Below, piece after piece: positions 58,450 to 64,000 of a stretch of 64,000 nucleotides of DNA (its first letter is position 1; each line of letters starts with the position of its first letter). The DNA comes from Hofstenia miamia (lineage: Eukaryota > Xenacoelomorpha > Acoela), in contig SCFE01000086.1 of the NCBI GenBank assembly GCA_004352715.1, positions 616,077-680,076 of the forward strand, in the 5' to 3' direction. A model generated the notes under the pieces. It worked only from the letters and a program-made list of their open reading frames with translations. It did not search any database and had not been told where the DNA came from. The position numbers and the translations under genes were made by a program.

Positions 58450-58927
58450 TCAAAGCCCAAGTATATATTTATTGTTGGCTGTATTATTAATTGAAATAAC
58501 CTTCAGAAATTTATTTTCTACTTTAGCCAGAACGTCTATTGGAGGAATTAAATCAAATTTCTTAAGCTGAGATATGCTATTTTCACGTCCAGCTGCTTTA
58601 CTATGTGCACTTCTGAGATTGTTAATGATTGTATTCCATGCATTTACATCAATTCCTGAATAAGTTAGGTGCACATGATGAACACACTTCAAAATATGTG
58701 TTAAATTATTTTTAGCAGTTGCTGATTTTATTTTTCTTTCTTTTTTGCATCGCATTCATTACCGCAGAAAAAACTTTGGGGTTGCGCAACATTTCAGTTT
58801 TTTTGTGGCAGTTGATACACATTTTAGCAGCCCTAGATGTCATGCTATTTAAAGTAGATTCGTCCATGTTTGAAGCCTCTAGGTTGTCAGTTGTGAAAGC
58901 ATTGAACTCCTCAATTAATGAATCCAA
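58450..58927 (-). pseudogene. Two overlapping ORFs, possibly one frameshifted gene
   Basis: On the minus strand a 71-codon frame (MDSLIEEFNAFTTDN..., with CINCHKK) is followed by a 101-codon frame that overlaps it by 44 bp (58,712-58,755). The second begins near the shared MNAM/RCKKE junction and contains NNLTHILKCVHHVHL and NNLRSAHSKAAGRENS. Both have a protein-like composition with spaced Cys/His, and they read better as one protein with a frame change near 58,740. No family recognised. Confidence 0.35.
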
Positions 58928-59062
58928 ATTTTTTGATGATCACTACAAGTTTACTTCTATTTTCTCTTACAGCATTTTGAATGCACGGTGTAAATCACTA
59001 ATACAATTTTATTTTACATCAACAATATTTTCTTTAGGACAACCTTAAATTTACAAAGCATC

Positions 59063-59910
59063 TTAAGCAGGTGATGCCTTGGAATACTTTTTTTGAATAG
59101 CAAGTTCGATGGTAGTCCAAAATAAGATTATGGCACTCTTGCACTTTATTATGCAAATCTTTAAGTGGCTGCGCATGCTGGTGAACATTTGTTCACAGAG
59201 TATAACATTTGAGGTCCTTTCACTTTTCTTAATTTTCGAGATTGAATGCATTTTGACTTCTTTCTAGAGGTTGATCTTTGTATATGCAAAGAAAATTCTG
59301 AATCCTGACATCATGTCTAGGTTTCCACCGATGAAACTTTAGTTATACCTTCATCCGTTAGTGTTAGCTGATCCAAATCGAGATCACTTGAAAAATCAGT
59401 CATTTTTGCAATCTGAAATGATAACAGATTAATTGTACGAAAATTTAAACAGTTTAAGCATTGATTTAACAATAAAATTATGCATAGCAAAATAATGTAC
59501 TTGGCCAAAATATCTATTTTCAACATTGGAAAATTTCTATGTTCAATAGTTTTTAATTAAATTTTTTAGAAATTTGCAAGTTCGTAGTTTGGAACCATAT
59601 TAATTGCACTTAACAAAGTATTTTTCATTCATCCTAAATTTGATGCAATTTTGTTGGGTACAAAACCCATAGTACCCAGGTATATATAAAATTGAAAAAA
59701 TTCAAAATTGACAACCTTTATTACAAAAATAACCTTTGAAAAAATAAGTGTAAAATATAGTGCCGTCATTAAACATATACTTAGAAAAGACTACATGTAA
59801 TACATTAAATAATCAAATTAACTATAAATGCAATAAACGAACAAGAGCCGCCTAGAACAACAAATACAACTTGTACAGATGTAAGAAATTACTAACAATG
59901 GCGAAAAAAT
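59063..59910. other. Small ORFs of doubtful meaning
   Basis: Minus-strand frames at 59,063-59,251 and 59,317-59,526 are open but short. The latter contains an acidic MTDFSSDLDLDQL start near 59,404 followed by a possible donor. Not enough for a gene call. Confidence 0.25.
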
Positions 59911-60048
59911 ATGTCGCCCATTTCAGAAAAACATCCCAATGACTTTTCAAAAGGATTCGACAAATGTAAAGAATTACTCACTATCCTGTTGGAAAATTTC
60001 ACTGAGTTGGAGTGGGAATTAGGAAACATCTTCAAAGAAGAAAGGTGA
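59911..60048 (+). CDS. Candidate coding exon with strong donor
   Basis: From ATG 59,911 a frame of 45 codons reads DKCKELLTILLENFTELEWE and ends at TGA 60,046, which overlaps a near-consensus donor AAAG|GTGAGA (60,041-60,050). The predicted peptide is an acidic amphipathic helix. It may be the first exon of an unrecognised gene; no further exon was identified. Confidence 0.3.
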   Translation: MSPISEKHPNDFSKGFDKCKELLTILLENFTELEWELGNIFKEER

Positions 60049-61748
60049 GATGTTTCCCCTTGAACAGGTCTCAGGGGAAATAATTTAATATGAAAACGTG
60101 AAACATTTTCAGAGAAAAACCGCACAAGATTCATTTAAACACTTAGAAACTAGTACATGTAATACATTAGATTCCATATGACAACCAAATGTCAAAGAAC
60201 TTAATGGAAATCAATGGCTAATATATAAAGATTGTTATATTAAAGAAATATATAAAGCACGAATAAGTATATTTGAAAATCAGTAAAATATAAAAATTGG
60301 TCTCTTTTTAAGTGTAGTAGCCTTTCAATCAGCTCTGCAACAAAATTTATTTCTTTTATTGTGCTGTGAATTTCAATTCTTCAAAATTGTCGAGTGGAGG
60401 CAATCTTACTATGTTAAATTTTTTCAACTCTGATAGACAATCATCATTCTCCTTTGTCCAACCACAGACCTTCCATGTAGGAATTTAAGTTTACCCATGA
60501 TTTTATATCGAATTTCCACTGGATCAATAGCAGCGAAGGACAATAATTTATTAACATGTGCATAACTTAAACTTTCCGATTATATTAAATAATGTATTAA
60601 TAGTATAATAATTTTTAATTATTAATATATATTCACAAAATGGCACACATACGGTTAAACTCTATTCAGAAAAAAAGCATAAATGTTAACGTCAATGATG
60701 TGAAATGGACAGTTTTCTTTAATTTTGTGAACTTAGAAACAATCTTTATCGCCACTGTTAAACAATCTTCACAGCTTTGAGGGCTGCTAGTGCCATCGCA
60801 TAGTGTTCCTCCACAACATTCATCAGCAAACAACCAACAATCCTCAGCTCACTATTATCAAATTCGTCAAGAATAGAATAGTAATTAGATCTTTATGAAT
60901 TATTGATTTACTTACGTAAGTAAAAGCATTTTATTGTAATTTACTTCTGGAGTTGAAATCTTCTCTCTATTCACTTTAACTAAACTTGTGGTAATTGACT
61001 GGTGTTTTAATCTGACAGAGTATCATCGTAATTTTTGGTTTCAAAAACATAATTCATTATCACTATCTGCTGGATCTAATAACCAATTCATCTGCATAAG
61101 ATTCGTTTCGTTAAATGCAAGTTCTATTGCTTTTTGATCAGAAACTCGATTTAAGTTTGATCAGAAACTCGATTTAAGTACGAAATTTTATAATAAAGTC
61201 GACTCCTAGTTTACCAGGGTTTATATAATGCATATATAAATATATTTGGTTGGGGCATTAGTTTGAAGTTTTGCTCAAAATGTCATTCATATTTTCTAAG
61301 GATATCGTTTAGTGGGGATTACCAATATTAATTTGTCGGCATTTTTATCTCTGTGCAAACAATCATTGATTACAATTAATAGCACTTCGTAGTCAAATTC
61401 ACGGTTACGCGTCATAGCTCAGTAAGACAAATCAGGAAAACTAACAAATTACATTTTACTAATGATGGAGTAACCCTTTATTAATTTGAAGTGATATAAT
61501 TTTATAAGTAGACCTTTACGAAATTGAAATGGTATGATTTCTTTGAGTTTGGAATAAATATTTCGGAAACTAAAATAATATTTTTGAATTTACACATTAT
61601 ACGTCAAAAGTAATTAACATTGTTGTATATAACCAATCCGATTGCAGCTTTACTATTTTATATTTAGCATATACATATAGCTTATGCATACGAGATAGCG
61701 CAAGGAGCTCTCTCACGAGAAATTCAATGAGATGAGAGGCAACATCTG
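60049..61748. other. Non-coding stretch, nothing firm
   Basis: Contains a 23-bp tandem duplication near 61,136-61,180 (GATCAGAAACTCGATTTAAG twice) and no supported gene. Confidence 0.35.
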
Positions 61749-62018
61749 ATGCCGATTTCCGTTCATCACCTTTTCAGATTCGTATTCTCCCGTGACCACA
61801 TTGCTTCAACACGGTCGGTGGTAACACCAAATTTTGGATCCACAAAATTCTCTGAATGGTTCACTGGTGTTGATATGGTGACGAAAACGGTTGATAATTG
61901 CCAATCCAATTATAAGCACCCCTTAGAACAATCATATCTGCATTATGTATGCCAATTTGCCATTCCGTACTGCGAAAAATATGCCAGTGCCGGAAGAAAA
62001 CATCCGCTTGCATTCTAG
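61749..62018 (+). CDS. Hypothetical ORF, possibly a terminal exon
   Basis: An 89-codon frame with balanced composition and many CpGs, unlike chance AT-rich ORFs. It contains TKFSEWFTGVDMVTKTVDNC and LHYVCQFAIPYC and ends TAG after AGRKHPLAF. A TTTTCAG acceptor lies at 61,769-61,775, so only the part after that may be exonic. The three spaced Cys residues suggest a small structured domain, but I do not recognise a family. Confidence 0.35.
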   Translation: MPISVHHLFRFVFSRDHIASTRSVVTPNFGSTKFSEWFTGVDMVTKTVDNCQSNYKHPLEQSYLHYVCQFAIPYCEKYASAGRKHPLAF

Positions 62019-62218
62019 GCAACAATTTACTATAGAGCTTCATTCTCTTTTTAGTTTTTTCCTCCTTTAGTAACCTTCAGATTATTGCCATTTTTCAACG
62101 ATCAGTATTAGTTTCTAAAGCAATTAGTTGCATAGAAACAGCTACAGATGACAAATACATCTCGTAAAGCGTCAAAGTCACATTTGATTTCATGGACTTA
62201 TTTATATAAATGTGAGAT

Positions 62219-62401
62219 TCATATAGTATACCGCAAAATCATAAGATGAACAATTTTTCCAAGAATGAACACATATTGAACAACAATGATGTAATCACCA
62301 TCCTGTGCAATGATTAATTTACAACGTTCGTAAAGTCTCCTTTTCTTGTTGGAGCCATTCCGAGAAATAGATTTAGGAAGCTGCAGTGTTGCTCTTTTCA
62401 T
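62219..62401 (-). CDS. Hypothetical basic ORF
   Basis: Sixty codons starting MKRATLQLPKSISRNG, basic at the N-terminus, hydrophobic at the end. It could be a first exon with a donor at GATG|GTGATT, but nothing confirms it. Confidence 0.2.
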   Translation of the reverse strand: MKRATLQLPKSISRNGSNKKRRLYERCKLIIAQDGDYIIVVQYVFILGKIVHLMILRYTI

Positions 62402-63033
62402 TAAATTCCCGTCTTAAAAGAGGTTTTTCGGAGCTTTTTTTAGCGGCGTTGAATAGTCAGTGATGAGACTGGTTCCGATCTCCGTTGTATGAATTTGTAA
62501 CATTTGAGTAGCTTGTCTTCTTTCCTGTTGAAACCAGATCTCGGAAATACGAGTCTCAATATAGCTCAATTTAACTTTTTATCGGCTGTAAATATTACAA
62601 ACATGTTCTTCTTTTTTATTAATTTAGGTTGATTGACTCGGTGACCGAACTCGGCATGATATTGCTAACACTTCTTGTTTCATCGTCGGTTTCTCAATAT
62701 TTATAGCGTTCATTTACTGGATGTGATTCAGCCAAAGTAATGATTCTCTTGCAACATTCTAATAGTTGAAGTAAAATGTTGATACTTCTGGTTTTTCAAT
62801 TTAGATTCAGATGTTGGCTGGAACTTTAAGACTGATTCTGTTGTTGAACTTGTTTAAATGAATATAGCATACTAATGTCATTCAATTTTTGGAAATTTTG
62901 TTCTCCAATTTCAAAAAATATTCAATTTTCAGGTCACATTTTCTGTTCTTTGTGTAATTTACTTAAATTTTTTAATTTTAACCACATTCTTCGGTTACAG
63001 TAACTTTCGTTTTTACGTGTGTTTATTTTTCAG
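62402..63033. other. Upstream region of the cyclophilin gene
   Basis: No coding block. It ends in a pyrimidine-rich acceptor (TTTATTTTTCAG, to 63,033) directly before the first recognised exon, so a 5' untranslated exon may lie further left. Confidence 0.4.
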
Positions 63034-63278
63034 ATATGGACAGCAAGAGATACAAGTTGGTGATTTTTGAAACATCGTAAGTACATTTACGTTCTGTAGT
63101 GTAAATTATGATTAAATTTTTAGAATGGGTACATTCGAGTGTCAGATGTACTGGGACTATGCACCGAAAACTTGCAGAAATTTTGTTGAACTTGCCAGAA
63201 AGGGCTATTATGACAAATGCAAGTTTCACCGAATTATTCCCGGGTTCATGTTGCAAACGGGTGATCCTACTGGCACAG
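63034..63278 (+). CDS. PPIL1-like cyclophilin, first two coding exons (partial)
   Basis: Peptidyl-prolyl cis-trans isomerase of the small spliceosomal cyclophilin type. Exon 63,034-63,076 starts at ATG 63,036 (MDSKRYKLVIFET) and is spliced by a 47-bp intron (63,077-63,123, GTAAGT...TTTTTAG) to 63,124-63,278. The joined frame has ETSMGTF, APKTCRNFVELARKGYYD, FHRIIPGFMLQTGDPTGTG. FHRII.GFM with Arg and the QTGDPTGTG block belong to the cyclophilin active site. The ETSMG start with LAR.GYY fits PPIL1 better than PPIL3. The donor GTATGC follows at 63,279. Later exons lie beyond the window. PPIL1 works in the nucleus in the spliceosome (family knowledge). Confidence 0.88.
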
Positions 63279-63969
63279 GTATGCCGTTCTAGCACCTTTA
63301 ATAGAAAGTACCATAAATTTCTATTCAATTTACATACATTTTCAAAAATTAGTTAATTTAAACCTTCTTAAACGTTTTTTTTTTTAAAAATAATGGACTT
63401 TGTTATGATTTTCCTTTGATTGTGGATTGCAACGACATTAACTACTATTTCTCACACTTTATTTTATTCCAAATCATGTTTTGATTTAAACAAATTATGT
63501 AACATATATTATGCACCATTTATCATTCAACAATAGACCTAATAGTATTGGGCAGCACTTAGCTGCTACCGACATAGTGGAAGCTTGCAAATATCAGCTG
63601 CTGTTTTAAGGGAAATTGAATAATTTTTAATTATGATCTTACGAAATTTGTGAAAATTTAAAAGGTTCAATTTTTATATTTGTATTCTATCAAGTTAATA
63701 TATTTTAAGCACTTGATTTTATTGGGGACTGCAACTTGAACAGGGAATGTTTTCACTGCGGGTTTAATTTTTTTCATGAAATATGATTTCACAATTCGTT
63801 CGAACTTGCACATCACAATTATATCTAAATATCAATGGCGTTACGTTACCTATAATAAGAAGGTTGCAATGCACTTATGTTGGTAAGCCTTTGGAAATTA
63901 AGCTCATTTGTTTGTTTCAATGTGCTTTAGTTGATCACCTGCTAAAAGTATTACTGTATTTGCTAAAAG

Positions 63970-64000
<31 letters not shown>
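63279..64000 (+). other. Intron of the cyclophilin gene, continuing past the window
   Basis: No segment encodes the next conserved block (GRGG...). The window ends in a TA microsatellite starting at about 63,971. Confidence 0.6.

Noticed and set aside
1-64000. CRISPR array, bacterial operon or origin
   Set aside because: No regularly spaced direct repeats, ribosome-binding sites or bacterial genes; introns and transposons are animal-type.

Overview
The window is nuclear DNA of an animal, most likely an AT-rich invertebrate; I cannot place it more precisely. Evidence: a spliced gene with GT..AG introns (a PPIL1-type cyclophilin at the right edge), a typical metazoan mix of transposon families (Ty3/gypsy, LINE, hAT, PIF/Harbinger, Tc1/mariner, fold-back and long-TIR elements), and no operons, Shine-Dalgarno signals or CRISPR. 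It is almost entirely accessory: only the last few kilobases carry a recognisable host gene. Five 1,000-N gaps and several short ones show a draft scaffold.

Layout. 1-4,100: fold-back element, a truncated DD41D mariner-like element, a PIF/Harbinger relic (minus) and a small MITE. 4,800-8,200: minus-strand relic (G3) of a Ty3/gypsy gag-protease, split by about 2 kb. 9,285-12,700: a dispersed repeat, a 1,270-bp element with a perfect 8-bp target duplication, and a LINE 3' relic. 16,915-25,676: a complete but decayed minus-strand Ty3/gypsy element (G1) with 0.3-kb LTRs, gag, protease, RT, RNase H, integrase and a long third ORF. 28,322-54,680: remains of one hAT element (hAT-1), broken open by later insertions; its ends lie 26 kb apart and are bounded by an 8-bp duplication with one mismatch. 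Inside lie a 1.4-kb long-TIR element, two 0.92-kb LTRs and several contigs of a second gypsy family (G2), old CpG-poor repeat DNA, a LINE ORF1 fragment and part of a second hAT (hAT-2). 54,689-64,000: CpG-normal DNA with small unassigned ORFs, an inverted repeat set in TA tracts, and the first exons of the cyclophilin.

The most interesting system is the third ORF (ORF3) of G1 and G2. The two families are diverged but carry homologous ORF3 proteins, roughly 1,100 residues by splicing together the alignable pieces, in the env position but without any membrane segment I can see. In both, ORF3 starts inside the pol stop in the same +1 frame. G2 also shows a canonical -1 slippery heptamer at the end of gag. 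Most damage in these genes is CpG decay, and CpG content changes sharply along the window, which dates the insertions and exposes places where the assembly order looks wrong.
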